Source of the DNA: Rhizodiscina lignyota
Lineage: Eukaryota; Ascomycota; Dothideomycetes; Aulographales; Rhizodiscinaceae
Direction of reading: 5' to 3'
DNA: 64,000 nucleotides
Assembly: GCA_010015805.1 (NCBI GenBank)
Contig: ML978128.1
Location: 558,001-622,000, forward strand
Below the pieces are notes generated by a model. It had not been told where the DNA came from. It was given only the letters and a program-made list of their open reading frames with translations, and did no database searches. This document shows, piece by piece, positions 1-11,857 of the stretch (the first letter of the stretch is position 1; each line of letters begins with the position of its first letter). The position numbers and the translations under genes were made by a program.

Positions 1-216
1 TCTGCTTCCGCTGACGTGCCTGTCGAGAGACGACAAGCTCCGCCTTTGCTGGATTCTGTTCCCGCCAATGTGCCCGATGAAAGGGGCCAGGCTCCGACAC
101 TGCAGGACTCTCTTCCCGCCGTTGTGCCTGCGGAGAGAAGCCAAGCACTGACACCCTCGCACTCTGTTCCTGCCGATGTACCTGTGGAGAGGAGTCAAGT
201 TTTGACCGTGCCAACC
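1..216 (+). repeat. 54-bp in-frame tandem repeat, four copies visible
   Basis: Four consecutive 54-nt units (1-54, 55-108, 109-162, 163-216) each encode an 18-residue unit with the core P-A-x-V-P-x-E-R-x-Q. Copies differ at the nucleotide level by many substitutions but keep the frame, and the array probably continues left of the window. Confidence 0.8.
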
Positions 217-705
217 GCTGGTTCTAGTCACAATCAACCAGATCCAGAAGCCGACACCCGCGTCTCGCGAAAGAGGCCCAGGCCCAGCGACACCAATACA
301 AATACTGGTCCAGAACCACGCAGACAGCGCCGAGCAGTTGAACACAACGTTGAAGTTAACAAGCCGCAGAATAACAACCGTCAAGTTATTGCAACTCCTG
401 GCACTCGCGAGAATGGTGCGCGAGCAACATCCACCCCAACTGTTGGAGGCAGCAACTTCGAAATCGAAGACGAGGAAGACCTACACAGGGCACTGCGCCT
501 GAAGACGCTGGATCAAGACAAGATCATACTGGAGCAGCAGAAAGGCAGACGTGCGCAGATAATCGAGGAGATTGGCCAGACGAACGATACGCTCCAGCAG
601 CGGAGAATCGACATCGAGAAGGAGAAAGTGAAGATCTACCAGTTGTTCAAAGCGAAGCAAAAGGCGAAGCGTGCTGCCAATGCGCAGGCTTTGGTGTTTG
701 CATAA
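1..705 (+). CDS. 3' end of unknown protein with 18-aa tandem repeats and a C-terminal coiled coil
   Basis: The frame is open from the first base of the window, so only the last 234 residues are visible and the start lies outside. I do not recognise the family. Residues 1-72 are four 18-residue repeats (54 nt each) of the type S-V-P-A-x-V-P-x-E-R-x-Q-A, followed by a basic, proline-rich disordered stretch with two likely nuclear localisation clusters (RKRPRP and RRQRRA). The last 75 residues are charged and predicted to be helical (DEEDLHRALRLKTLDQDKI onward, then Lys/Gln-rich), like a coiled coil. A nuclear, partly disordered protein is a reasonable inference; function is unknown. The downstream end is a clear TAA. 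Confidence 0.6.
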   Translation, partial: SASADVPVERRQAPPLLDSVPANVPDERGQAPTLQDSLPAVVPAERSQALTPSHSVPADVPVERSQVLTVPTAGSSHNQPDPEADTRVSRKRPRPSDTNTNTGPEPRRQRRAVEHNVEVNKPQNNNRQVIATPGTRENGARATSTPTVGGSNFEIEDEEDLHRALRLKTLDQDKIILEQQKGRRAQIIEEIGQTNDTLQQRRIDIEKEKVKIYQLFKAKQKAKRAANAQALVFA

Positions 706-1970
706 ACGACCCTCCCTTTTTGGCAGAAAGGACAATACTTTCCGAAAGTCGACCAGATTGTTTTGGAGCAGTTGACGGGATTTAGGCGATGGACTGACAA
801 CTTGCGGTTGAAACACAGATACTACCACAAGAAGGACGAAGAAATGTGCTTCCGGGCAATTGGGTGAATGGTTTTGGAGCAGCTTGCTGCCCTCGGGGAG
901 TAAACTGGACGACTTAGTGGATATGGCCAATTGCTTGGGTTTCACCTAAACAAGAAATGCAAGTATTTAGATGTGGGGTAGGAACTGACTCAAATGGATC
1001 TTTTGCTGGTTGGCTAATAGTACTTCCCATAGAGAGGCTTTCTTCACTCATGCTTGCATATATTTGGTCAGGTACAAGGCATCTGGAAAATGTATCAAAT
1101 ATACTCAGGCAGTTGGTACAAAAGGGCTTGAGAATGTTGACTTTATTCAAATTTGCGTTCTCAAATGTGCTGTGACAATAGCTAACCCAAATTGCACTGT
1201 GTTGCCAAGCTTCAGTTCGCTATTAGCAGAAGCGTCAAACATCAATTCGCGTGTGTTTACCGAGCTTCAATTCACTGGAGCCAGAAAAATCAAATACCGC
1301 TTGCTGCATGTTTGCTGAGCTGCGATTCGCTCAAGCTAGAATCCTCAACGCTTATTGTCTGCGTGCGTATCAAGCGTCAACTAGCTGATGTCGGGCGAAT
1401 TGAACAGTAACTCTCATATATTTACAGAGCGTCGATATATCTGTTTCCGGGGTCCGCTCAGACGACACCAGGAGACTTAGCGAGATATCACTATTTCCAG
1501 ATCGAGTTAGCAATGATGTTTTCACAGTATACAATCAAACACCTTCTTATCACTATCTCCTAAAGACAGCCTGGGTATTCCGATCTCCAGCTATGTTTAC
1601 AGCTTCAATCCGTCTACGCCAGACGCGTTAAGCACGCGTTTTCACGTGTTGCTCGAGCAATGATGTAAACAAACCTAGAGTTCGCTCATGTGCCTTGAGA
1701 CGACTTGGGAATTTATCACATGACGTAAATGGCACACTGTTCGTGAGAAAGACGCGGTAAAATTGAAACTTTTATTGGTACAGGTCATGCTATGCTTGAT
1801 CAATGGGTATCAAACCCCGAAACGCCGTCAAAAACCCACCCCCACCCCACCCAGGACCGGCCACCCCATCCGTCATCCAGACATTTTGATTGCTCGTGCA
1901 ATCACTTCGCCGCCGAGAGCTCATTTGTCGGTCGCATTAGAATCTGTATCTAAGAGAGCCTATAAGATGG
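706..1970. other. Intergenic, no supported gene; holds a decayed tandem repeat
   Basis: Short open frames here lack coding character and start contexts. The only structure I see is a diverged repeat of about 56 nt near 1180-1390, listed separately. The right part contains the 3' flank of the convergent Rtf2 gene. Confidence 0.5.
1180..1390. repeat. Diverged ~56-bp tandem repeat, about 3.5 copies
   Basis: A recurring block is seen with AAGCTTCAGTTCGC near 1205, GAGCTTCAATTCACT near 1260 and GAGCTGCGATTCGCTC near 1318. Each is followed after about 17 nt by a GAAnnnTCAAAnnnC block and then a TGTTTgCTG-like block. Spacing is 56-57 nt. The copies are heavily substituted, so this is an old array with no clear coding role. 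Confidence 0.45.
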
Positions 1971-2897
1971 TTATCCAGTTCCAACAGCGTTGTCAGGGTC
2001 AGGGAAGGAATAACCTCGTGTGAAGAAGTCGGTCGGTTTCGCCTGCGGCTTCCTAGCCTCCTTCGAGAACAACTTCTCCAGGTTCTCGTTCGGCTCGGCC
2101 TTGCGCTTCTTCTCGCGCTTCTTCTCCTCTTCTCGGACGACCTTCATGATCGCCTCCGCCGATGCACTGTTGATCATCGGCTTCTTCTCAGGCATCGTGG
2201 GCGGGTTGGCCTTCTTCTTCTTGTCTGTAGTTGTGTCGACGTCTCCCTCATTCGCTTCCGCGCCCTTATTGCGCTTCTTGGACTTCTTGGCAGGCTTGAG
2301 AGAATGAGTCAGGCCCTTTTCCCTGAGCGTCTTGATGCGGAGCTGCAGTCTTGCAATGTCGGTTTCGTCCGTCGGAATGATTGGGATGACGTCATTAGGC
2401 GCGAATGCCTCCTCGCACTGCCAACACTTCTCGCTGGGTATTTCCTTGAGCACAGTCGTAGAGAAGGCGTGGCCGCAAGGGACAAGGTAAACACCCTTAT
2501 GTCCGGCACCAAGAGGCTTGCCCGTGATTGGGCACACCCAGCGCTCAGATTTTCCGACCTCCTTCTTTCCTGGCTTGCCTGCCTCGACCTCAAGCTTCAC
2601 GTCCACGAGATCCTTCAATCCCTTGACATTGCCTGCCAGAACACGCTCAGCGTGGATCCTTCGCGAATCATCTTCCTTCAGGATGAGAAGCTCCAGTAAG
2701 TCCTGCTTGTTGTACAGCTTGCCCGTGCAGTCAGAGGTGATCGGTCGCTCAAGAGGCTTGTTCGAAATCGGATCAGTCGTCCAGCCGTACTCTTGCTTCT
2801 CGAGAAGTTGCTCTTTGAGCTGTGAGGTTGTGGGAAGTTTCGCCGCTTCTTTGACAAGCTCGCGGCGCGTTGGGATGCTGCCACCGTCGTTGCCCAT
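1971..2897 (-). CDS. rtf2: Rtf2 domain protein (replication termination factor 2)
   Basis: 308 residues, one exon. The chosen start (ATG at 2897) gives the N terminus MGNDGGSIPTRRELVK, which matches the invariant MG-x-DGG-x-IP-x-R-x-ELVK opening of the Rtf2 family; an in-frame ATG 12 codons upstream is less likely. The first half carries the paired RING-like fold: an early segment with the PI/LERPI pattern and a second with WVCPITGKPL, PCGHAFS and a CWQC pair, a degenerate C2HC2 type. The C-terminal third is Lys-rich and disordered, with a nuclear localisation signal and ending near a PTDFF motif. In fission yeast Rtf2 stabilises paused forks at RTS1 and affects splicing. The gene is convergent with whatever lies to the left. 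Confidence 0.92.
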   Translation of the reverse strand: MGNDGGSIPTRRELVKEAAKLPTTSQLKEQLLEKQEYGWTTDPISNKPLERPITSDCTGKLYNKQDLLELLILKEDDSRRIHAERVLAGNVKGLKDLVDVKLEVEAGKPGKKEVGKSERWVCPITGKPLGAGHKGVYLVPCGHAFSTTVLKEIPSEKCWQCEEAFAPNDVIPIIPTDETDIARLQLRIKTLREKGLTHSLKPAKKSKKRNKGAEANEGDVDTTTDKKKKANPPTMPEKKPMINSASAEAIMKVVREEEKKREKKRKAEPNENLEKLFSKEARKPQAKPTDFFTRGYSFPDPDNAVGTG

Positions 2898-4788
2898 GAT
2901 GGATGGTAGTGTAGGTTGTGTTTGATGGGGCAATGTCGCGGTAGCTGAGAGGTTGTGAGGTTGTTGTTGGAGTTCAGATCTCTGGGCACAATTTAAAGAT
3001 CAAAAGTGGGGCCGGTTAAACTCCGGGATCTGCGGAAACAACCGTTTGGAGCTTCGAGTGCACGTGGAAAACAGTCTACACCCAATTTGAACATGCTCTA
3101 ATGCACGAGGCTCTAACTGGATCCGGTACTGTGCATGTCGAAGTGAGGACATATTCGGCAGAGACCTCGTCCACCACCAAACTCCATGGCTGCGGATTTC
3201 CTCTTACGAACTGAGATAATCATATGAACTCTTGTATCACATAATGCTCGAACGCTCCTGTGATGACAGATGGGCCCTCGTGATTAAAAAGACCAGATCG
3301 ATGACGATTCCATGCCGCAAAAGTTTTGTCCAGGCTCACGATTCAAATTGTCAGGTGATAATGTGCACAGGAATGTCGACTGTGAACCATGCAAGTTAGA
3401 CCTTTACAGCAAACAAACCGGCATTTACCGCAGTCGTACGATATCATGAGAGTACCTCTGGGAACCATAAAAGTCCAGTTTAGTCTATCGGATGGGCATT
3501 ACCACTATGACCACAATCGCGGGCTAGGGCTGACTATGTGTCTGTGTAACCCTTCCTGAAGAAGCTCCTGGATTCATCTGCATCGCTCGGAGCTTTCGGA
3601 AAGGCGACATGAGTGACCTTCGGCGCTCTTGATATCCCAGTCGCTCTGGCGCTACCTTACTCTACTTACCTACCGAGTACGCGCTAGACCCCGTCTTTTT
3701 CGTGAGATTAGATGTTAGATCTAGCGCGCCCTGCGAAACGTCGATTTCAGGTCGAGCTGAACCGACGGTCTTCGCGGGCTGTGGCTGCGGAGTGGCTAGA
3801 GGCGGCTCTAAACCGAAGCATGCCTCCAAGCATACATAGCTGAATTTCTTCAGAAGCATTTGTGTCCAAGCTCTTCTGGCCGTTTCCCTTCGAGACAGTG
3901 AGTTCCACAGGTCTTGGCTTCGATTTGGGGGACGCCGTCTCAAACGTGGGTATCGGACACTACGCATGCAACGTGGCGACCGCGAATGAACGCATGATCC
4001 GCTCCGCACCTCAAGCAAATCATCCGCGCCATCGCCGATCAAGCTGCATGGGTGTCTCTGACGAGCAAAACCCAGGTCATTCCCGGACAAACGAACGACT
4101 TAGCATGTTGCCCTGCGGGCAGGAGATCAAGTCTATGCGTCGTGCACTTTTTGCGCCCTCGGGGACCCGCTTACACGATCCAAACCGAAGCTTTGAGCTT
4201 CGCGTGATTCCATTTCAGTTGTTTCATTCCCTTTCGTTACTTTACTCACTGGATTTGATGTGCCGAATTCTAACTATCACACATGGAGGTCAAGGATCTT
4301 ATCCGTCAACGTCATAAGCACACCACCTCTTCACGAAACGAGACCATTAGCACGGCGGCAGCATAAGCTACGATATCCGACCTCGCCAGCCTAGTATCGT
4401 GACCGGCCACTCTCCATTATTTCATCCTCAGCTTCGACACTCCACGCCTTGTTCATCTCTCCTCCTTTCCCCGCGTTACGGATGTGGCCGTCATCTCAAT
4501 CCTGCGCTACCTTCACGAGAGTGACATCTTCGCGCGGTCATCTCGTCTCTTTAGCAACAATACGATCAATCTCCTACCCTTCCTACGAAACCGCCGCAGA
4601 ATCACTTCAATATCTATTATTGCCGAAACGGATTGGACGACCTTCATCGTAAGCTCGAAGCCGACACATTCCGAGGAGGATACATTAAACTTGCTGGATG
4701 AAAGTGGCCGATGCTGGAGGATTGCCTATTCGCTCCTGGTGAAGGGCCTTCCTCAGAGAAACGCGCGCCACTTGGCAATAGACTCTCC
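2898..4788. other. Intergenic stretch of about 1.9 kb without a supported gene
   Basis: It contains the Rtf2 upstream region and, at its right end, the upstream region of the RING-LON gene. Open frames on both strands at 3660-4320 overlap each other and neither resembles a known protein. A minus-strand stretch near 3960-4060 has knuckle-like Cys/His spacing but is not an intact gene. Confidence 0.4.
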
Positions 4789-6402
4789 ATGAGCGACAAT
4801 GGAGTCGTTTTAGGGCTTGAGGGTCGCGTGGGCCTGTCTGCTCACGAGGACGCAAGAGCTCTAGTTCGCCTGATACAATGCTCTCAATGCTCTCGACCGC
4901 TTCGAACGCCGGTCACACTTCCGTGTGGACACTCAGTGTGTCGCGACTGCTTGCCGCAACCACATCAGCGAGAGAACATTTCGTATCCGGATACGCCAGA
5001 CAGGCAGACGGGAGTTCGATGTCCAGTCCGATTATGTGAACAGGAGCATCCCGTGGGCGAAGTCAATGTCGATGTTACTTTGGCAAAGATTATGGAGCTG
5101 GTGTGCACGATGGTTGACAAGGCACGGACAAATGCGGAACTCTGTCCCACGCTGGTAACGGAGTTGCTTGCGAAAGATGATTTGCTCTCTGAGAAAGAAT
5201 CCGAAACAGAGAAAATGGATGAAGGGCGCTCGAATACTTTCTATGGTGGACGATTATTGTCTACCTTCACCATGGCCGAGTTAGGGGAACTCGACTTCCG
5301 CGCTGACGTACGATATGAAAGTCTCTCGGACAACGAGGATCAGTATCGACAATTGGACCTTGAATTGTTGGAAGAGATTCGGGAGACAACTCAAAAGGAG
5401 CTTGATTGTCAAATCTGCTACAATGCAATGCTCGATCCGGTCACCACTTCCTGCGGTCACACTTTCTGTCGGCGATGTCTCACGCGAGTTCTGGACCATT
5501 CAAGCTACTGCCCTGCCTGCCGCAGATCACTACCAATACCGCCGTCATTATCGCAGCAACAAAGCAACGAACGCATTAAGTCCCTGCTGAACAACCTTTG
5601 CCCAGAGACAATTGCGGCCCGCGCGGAAGCTGTGGCGCTTGAGGAAAGCAGCGGCATCGGCGAGCTCAATGTGTCCCTCTTCGTCTGCACATTATCTTTT
5701 CCTCAGATGCCTACGTTTCTTCATATCTTCGAGCCACGGTATCGACTGATGATTCGGCGAGCAGCTGAAAGCAATAGACAGTTTGGCATGCTCATGTACA
5801 ATAGATCCCGTACCTCTCAAGGCGATCTTGGGGTGACGGACTATTGCATGTACGGCACAATGCTTCATATACAGCATCTACAAATGCTACCTGATGGCAG
5901 AAGTATCATTGAGACACGTGGCTTGCACAGATTCAAGGTTTTAGAAACAGGGATGCGAGATGGATACATAGTGGGTCGCATTGAAAGAGTTGAGGATGTC
6001 AGCTTGGCGGAGGAAGAGAGACTTGAGGCGGAAGAAATACGAGTACACACGCAACCGCCTGATAGTCCCATGGAACCGGAATCAAACGAATCAAGCAATG
6101 GCAATGGGAGATCAAATAATAACAGGCCCGATGTCGATAGCCTGACCACGAGACAGTTGCTGGAAAGAGCAATGGACTTCATCGTCGAGATGAGGGGGAA
6201 CAGTGCTCCTTGGCTTCACCAACGCATTCTCGATGCCTACGGCGAGCCTCCAACGGACCCCGCAAACTTCCCCTACTGGTTTGCGAGCGTTCTTCCGATT
6301 GCTGATGAGCAGAAATATCTGCTCCTTACTACCACAAGCGTCAGACAAAGACTCAAGATTGTTGTAGGGTGGATTCGGAGGCTGGAGGACCAGAGATGGT
6401 GA
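4789..6402 (+). CDS. RING-RING-LON domain protein (LONRF / CrgA-like putative E3 ubiquitin ligase)
   Basis: 537 residues from ATG 4789; an in-frame ATG at 4711 would add 26 residues of low-quality sequence. Domains in order: a first RING at about residues 31-90 (C-S-Q-C, then PCGHSVCRDC, and a distal pair spaced C-x3-C, wider than usual); a linker with acidic residues; a canonical C3HC4 RING at about 206-246 (CQICYNAM, SCGHTFCRRC, CPAC); then a LON substrate-binding domain from about 285 (the segment around PTFLHIFEPRYRLMI) to the end (RQRLKIVVGWIRRLE). There is no AAA or protease domain, so the frequent label 'ATP-dependent protease' would be wrong. Mucor CrgA, with this architecture, represses carotenogenesis and light-dependent traits. 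Likely a cytosolic ubiquitin ligase; substrate unknown. Confidence 0.9.
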   Translation: MSDNGVVLGLEGRVGLSAHEDARALVRLIQCSQCSRPLRTPVTLPCGHSVCRDCLPQPHQRENISYPDTPDRQTGVRCPVRLCEQEHPVGEVNVDVTLAKIMELVCTMVDKARTNAELCPTLVTELLAKDDLLSEKESETEKMDEGRSNTFYGGRLLSTFTMAELGELDFRADVRYESLSDNEDQYRQLDLELLEEIRETTQKELDCQICYNAMLDPVTTSCGHTFCRRCLTRVLDHSSYCPACRRSLPIPPSLSQQQSNERIKSLLNNLCPETIAARAEAVALEESSGIGELNVSLFVCTLSFPQMPTFLHIFEPRYRLMIRRAAESNRQFGMLMYNRSRTSQGDLGVTDYCMYGTMLHIQHLQMLPDGRSIIETRGLHRFKVLETGMRDGYIVGRIERVEDVSLAEEERLEAEEIRVHTQPPDSPMEPESNESSNGNGRSNNNRPDVDSLTTRQLLERAMDFIVEMRGNSAPWLHQRILDAYGEPPTDPANFPYWFASVLPIADEQKYLLLTTTSVRQRLKIVVGWIRRLEDQRW

Positions 6403-7723
6403 GTCCTTCCTATTCAAGAGCACATTGTACCAAAATTGTTAGTATCTTTGACTAGCCTTTAAATGCACTGTTTCTCGATGTCATCATTTTCATTTGTTGG
6501 GGTATGATTGGGCTGATCAGAGTGCGTCTGGCTGACAGGTACTCTGCAAGCAATTGTACAGTTCTCTAAGCTCTCTTCCTCCTCTATTTCGTCAATCCTT
6601 GGCCATGGTGTGCGTTCTCATTGCATTGTACATCGCGTCAGCGCTCTAAGCATTTGCTTCCGCGCTCATAGAAGGAGAACATACGGCTCAACGAAGCACA
6701 AAGCTAGGTTTCGAATGGGACTCTTCGGCTAGTGGATTTACTAGAGATCTCAATCGCTATTTCTATACGATCACGACCGACGAGACACGAATGCGGCCAT
6801 ATGAGGGAAACGATAGGGGATTTTGTATCAGTGGACAGTAAACGTACATAGAGGCAAGGAAGTCTCCGAAGCACAAAGATGGCAGGATCCACATAGATCC
6901 TAAGCAACAAAAGGACTACAACGGCCTGTATTTGCATTGAGGGTTGGAGCGATCTGTAGCATTGGGCGGCGCCGTCGAGGATGAGGTTCTCATGGAACGG
7001 CTGCTCAGCTGACTTTGTATATTGTATTTTCCATGTCAATAGAATTCCAACTTCTAAAGACAACCTACATACAACTTCGCTATCTCTTGCTGACCCTATA
7101 AGATGATTGGGATTCCTTTGGTAGAATCCCCGTTGGAGCCTTGGCCCTTATAACAAAACAATTGAACAGTAGATTGCGGCCTTGACGTTTCTCATGATCC
7201 CTGACCCTCATCAATGCCCCCACCTGAACACAATCTGGTCTCAAGTGTTAAGATAGTTGGCGAACACATTTGTCCAACGGTGACGTGCATCATTCATGCT
7301 GATCTCCTTCATCAGGCAAGGATTTGGCCGTTAACGGTAACGGGGGCGGCGCCTCTCACAATCAATTGGCTTGGCACGGGAGTACGAGCTTTGAAACAGC
7401 AAATAATTACTCGACCAGAAGCTTCTCCCACAAAGAAACAGAACTCTGATCGAAGTTTCGGGTACCTGACTTGCGGAACTCAAGACATTTACCGACCGTG
7501 ATTGCTTGTGAGCTGTCGAACCAGCCACCTACGTCCTCTCCTTCGCCGCATACACTCGGTTTCCAGCGCATTACGAAGCAGACCTCGGACTTCGACGAAC
7601 ACTACGTGAGTTGCTCTATGCAAACTCGCATAGGCTATCGTCCACATGATCGAACGATACCGACCATTTACTCTTACAATCGGGAGATGAAGGTTTGCGG
7701 CGTGGGGTTGATGTTGGCCGCTC
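6403..7723. other. Intergenic, no supported gene
   Basis: About 1.3 kb between two plus-strand genes, covering the 3' flank of the RING-LON gene and the upstream region of the Rictor gene. I see no RNA gene, repeat or conserved frame. Confidence 0.5.
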
Positions 7724-10700
7724 ATGACAACCCCGCGAGTAGTGATACCCTCCTCGACGGCACAGTCGCAAATGTCTGTGCAAGTTGATACCCCCTCGAC
7801 CGTCGAGAGCCAGAACACGCTGGTACCACCCTCGAGAAGAGATGGCAGGGCACTTTCCGCAACCAACATCCCCTTCCCTCCAAGAGGTACATCTTATGGC
7901 GCTTCAGGACCTCCGCCGGGGAGCTTTAGCTCTGACATGCGGTCTATAATGTCAAGAACGGAAACACCACGACCGGATTTCAGCACACATACAAGCTACA
8001 ATGACGAAGACGCGCGAACGACGTCGGAGCAGAGGCAGGCGGAGCTGAGGGACAAGATTGACAAGGAGATCAAGATCAAGATTGGATCTGAGAATCTGCT
8101 GGAGGCGCTGAATTCGAAGAGCGCAAAGCAGTCGAAGGATCAAAAGTTCCGCGTTGAGCAAGAATTGAATGCCTCGAATCGGAAGCTTGCTCAACTGAAG
8201 CTTGATCTAGAAGCCGAGTCGTTACGGGGGAAGGCTACACAAAACAATGAGGGCAGCAGATTGTCATACCTTTTTAGAGGTCCGCCCGGGAGGCCCCCAT
8301 CACGACAAGCACTCATGGATGGTGAGTCCGAAGAGCCAGAGGCGGAGACTGAGTCACCTACGTACGTCCTTGCAGAGATACTACAAGCATTGGAAGCGGA
8401 AGGTATGCCGCCAGGTCACTATGTCAACAACGCAAATAAGCTCGTGGACCTCTTCAAACGACATCCAACGCTCAAATACGACTTGACATGGTCGATATTC
8501 GGCCTAAGGATACAAACAATATTGCTCAGCGATAGTCGGGAAGTAGTTGCAGCTGGATATCGGATGATGAGGACCGCCATCACAGATCGCAAATCCCTGC
8601 AGACAATTCGGTCTCTGCATACCGACTACTTGGTCATCCTCTCTTTGGTCAAGGAGAACAAGGCCAACGTGGAGCGCGAACAGGCTTTGAAATTCGTTCG
8701 AGCCTTCCTCGATGTCAAGGATGGTGTGCTTGAGATCTCACGAGCAATTGTGCGCATTCTCGTTGCAATTGCGGAGCAGGGTGAAGATAAGCTGAGAAAC
8801 ATATCCATACTTACATTATCCGAAATCCTCGTGTTAGATCCTACACTAGTAGTTTCTGCAGGCGGAATCGGTACATTGACCGATGCCCTGGGAGATGGGA
8901 GCTATCATTCCGCACAGAGTCTTTCGAGTGCCTTCCTCTACCTTGTGGATGTTCCCAGCAGGCGGCAATTCCTCAAGTCGGGACAAGAGCTTACAATGCC
9001 CTTTACGGCATTCACAGAATCCCCTGTCGGACATGTTCATGAAGGGCGTCTGAAGTCTAACGCAAAAGTAATTGCGACGCTGCTGAAAAGCTGGCAAGGA
9101 CTCATTACACTCTCGATGAACGACTTCTTGGCCATTCGATCATTAATGTCCTCGCTTTACATACCCATAGAAGAGGTACGAGACGTACTGCTAGATCTCT
9201 TGATCAACATTCTCGGGATCCGACCGCCGTCCTGGGGCTCATCATACCTCGCCGGAAGGCGTCTCACGACATATGCCAGAGTGCCCAATTTGAAGATCCA
9301 AGCTGCTGCTGGCGCATCAGCGGCTCCCGTTGCTGATTCCGACGATCGCATGGATTTAGTAGAACACTTTACTGCCGTCGTCCTTGGGTCTTTGCTCCAT
9401 GCTGGATTACTGGAGGCGCTTCTGTATGCAGAAGAAGACCCACTAAGCGAATTGCTCAAACGCAAGGTGACATTAGTGCTTGGCGAAGTTTTGCGTCTTT
9501 CAAATGAACTTCTGCCGTCGTCTTGGAGCTACAAACTGCAGGTTCTTCCGAATCTCCTGAAAACAGCGACAAGTTTCAGACAAGAAGTACGATTCGTAGC
9601 GACGGGGACAATCTACCAAGTCGACAGTGTGAATCGGACTCTATACCGCTCAACGTCGACCGCCGTACACCATTCGAGGCCTACCATCGGTGTCCCAGGA
9701 AAGTCGAAATCATCGGAGACGGCGAAGGCGCAATGGGGCCCAAATATGGATGAGGCAACCTTCAGAGGGCTACTGCTCAACACTGAAGTGCTGCAGTCGA
9801 CAAAGTACACTAAGTGGAAGTGGACTTACGTTCAGCAGATCGTTGAGGGCCCGCTTCTGAATCCAAAACGTCTTGAGGAGGCAACGAAAGGGATGAAATG
9901 GGTTCAGAGGCTGCTCAGCTTCTACCAACCATTTAAGCGTCGCTTCTGCGACGTAAGAAATACAAAACCAAATCAGAGATACACGAGGATTGGCTGCGCG
10001 CTTCTCACCACACTCTTGCAGAATCCCGAAGGCATCAAGATGCTTGCCGAGAGCAAATTAATCAGGCAGCTCGGCGAGTGTCTTTCTATCTACGATCGTG
10101 CTAGTGGTCTGTCTTCCACAGACCCTCTCTTTACGCCAGAGCGCATGATGGACACCCTGGATGCTGGATACTTTGCTCTTTTGGGTACGCTTACCAAAGA
10201 CGAGAAAGGCATTCAGATTCTGGAAAGATGGAGATACTTCAACATTCTGTACCATTTGGTAGAAGTGCCTGGCCGAGACGACCTTGTGATGACGTTGTTG
10301 AACAATCTGGACTACACCCTCGACACGCACTGCCGGATCCTCCTCTCGAAATCGATGACTTCATGTTCGAAGGAGGTCCGCATATTCAGTACTCGGCTGT
10401 TGAGGAAATATGCAACGCAGACATTGTCATCTACCTCCGATGATGTCAGTTCTTCAACGGCAGAGTGGGCGATCAAGCTGCTTGCTACACAGCTGTACGA
10501 TCCAGAGATTGAAGTTAGCGAAGCCGCAGTCAAGATCTTGGAAGAAGCGAGCAACCAGAAACACTCCCTCGAATACATTGTCAAATGCCGACCGTCACTG
10601 GATCACCTGGGCGAGATTGGTGCGCCACTGCTACTTAGATTCTTGTCGACGAGCGTGGGATACCATTATCTTGATGGCCTGGACTACATTTCCAGGGAGA

Positions 10701-11857
10701 TGGACGATTGGTTCTTGGGCCGCAATGACAGTTACGTTCAAACAGTTGAAGCATCGCTTCAGCGTGCAATGTCCGACTTCTCAGAAAAGTCGAACCCGAA
10801 AATGCCAACTACTGGTGTGGACGAGACGCTCGAGGTGCAAGATTATGGTCTCGTGCCTACTCACTTCTACCGCGAGCTCGCTCGCACAAAGGAGGGTTGC
10901 AGGCTGCTCGAAGAAAAGGGCCATTTCGACGAGTTCGTCACAACGATTCGAGACTACGAAATGGGTGATGACGATGCGGAGACAATTATCAAAGTCAAAG
11001 GATGTCTCTGGGCTGTTGGGAATGTCGGCTCAATGGAGCTTGGTGCGCCCTTCTTGGAGAAGTCTGATATCATCAAAGATATTGTCAAAATTGCCGAGGA
11101 GTGCACGGTGATGAGCCTCCGAGGCACTGCTGTGTTCGTTCTTGGCTTGATCAGTCGAAGTCTGCACGGCCAGGAAATCCTGTACGAGTATGGCTGGGAC
11201 GGAACAGTCAATATTAGGGGCGAGAGCATGGGCTTGTGTGTGCCGCTGCAGTTCGATAAGCTCTTCTCGGTAGGTACTCTGTTCTCATGCTGTCTCTGCC
11301 GGACGCTAATCTTACATTAGATCCAGCCATGGTTCCCTCCACATTCCCGCACTAGGTTTGCCACACACATGCCGCCTACCATCTCCGCTCCTCGTTCTCA
11401 GCGCTCAGATACCAAAACATCCGCTACTTCAGGAGGAACGACAAACTCCGAAGTACTCGATCCCGATCCGATTACCTCGCGAATATTGCGTCTGGTTACC
11501 GACCTAGGCAATACTGTACTGGCAAAACGTGCAGCAGGCGACCTGCATACCATCAAAGCCAAGAAGCCACCCCAGTTTCAGGATGCAGAAGTCTTCAAGA
11601 AGGTTATGCGAATCCTAGAGCGACACCACTTCCGATTACCGGTGTGCCGCTTCGTCATCGACCTATTCGACCGGCGCGTCTTGAGAAAAGTCGTCCTTGA
11701 GGAGGACGATGACGACAGCAGCGAAGTAAGTCCCATATCCCCCACCGAGAGCAGAGCACGCACTCTCACCGAGAGCTCTACCGGAACCAGAGGAAGCGCA
11801 AAGTTCAGCGCGCGAGGGGAGATAGGAAGCGACAGCGATGATGATGATGGAGGATGA
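7724..11857 (+). CDS. Rictor/Ste20/Avo3-type TORC2 scaffold subunit
   Basis: 1360 residues in two exons (7724-11269 and 11321-11857). The 51-nt intron has GTAGGT, a GCTAAT branch site and TTAG, is phase 0, and joins frames exactly. Residues about 95-165 form a charged HR1-like coiled coil (QRQAELRDKIDKEIKIKIGS). After that come helical repeats of the Rictor N-terminal and middle domains, and the conserved Rictor-V region near 1040-1140 with KGCLWAVGNVGSMELGAPFL and SLRGTAVFVLGLISRS. The C-terminal 178 residues include a Ser/Thr-rich and acidic tail. Rictor defines TORC2, which phosphorylates AGC kinases such as Ypk/Gad8 and controls actin and sphingolipid homeostasis. Length is close to fission yeast Ste20 (about 1300). 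A start at the second Met (7772) is possible. Confidence 0.93.

Noticed and set aside
3662-4317. Overlapping frames on both strands, one with zinc-knuckle-like Cys/His spacing
   Set aside because: No intact gene or start can be supported and the spacing match is short; a remnant is possible but not demonstrable.
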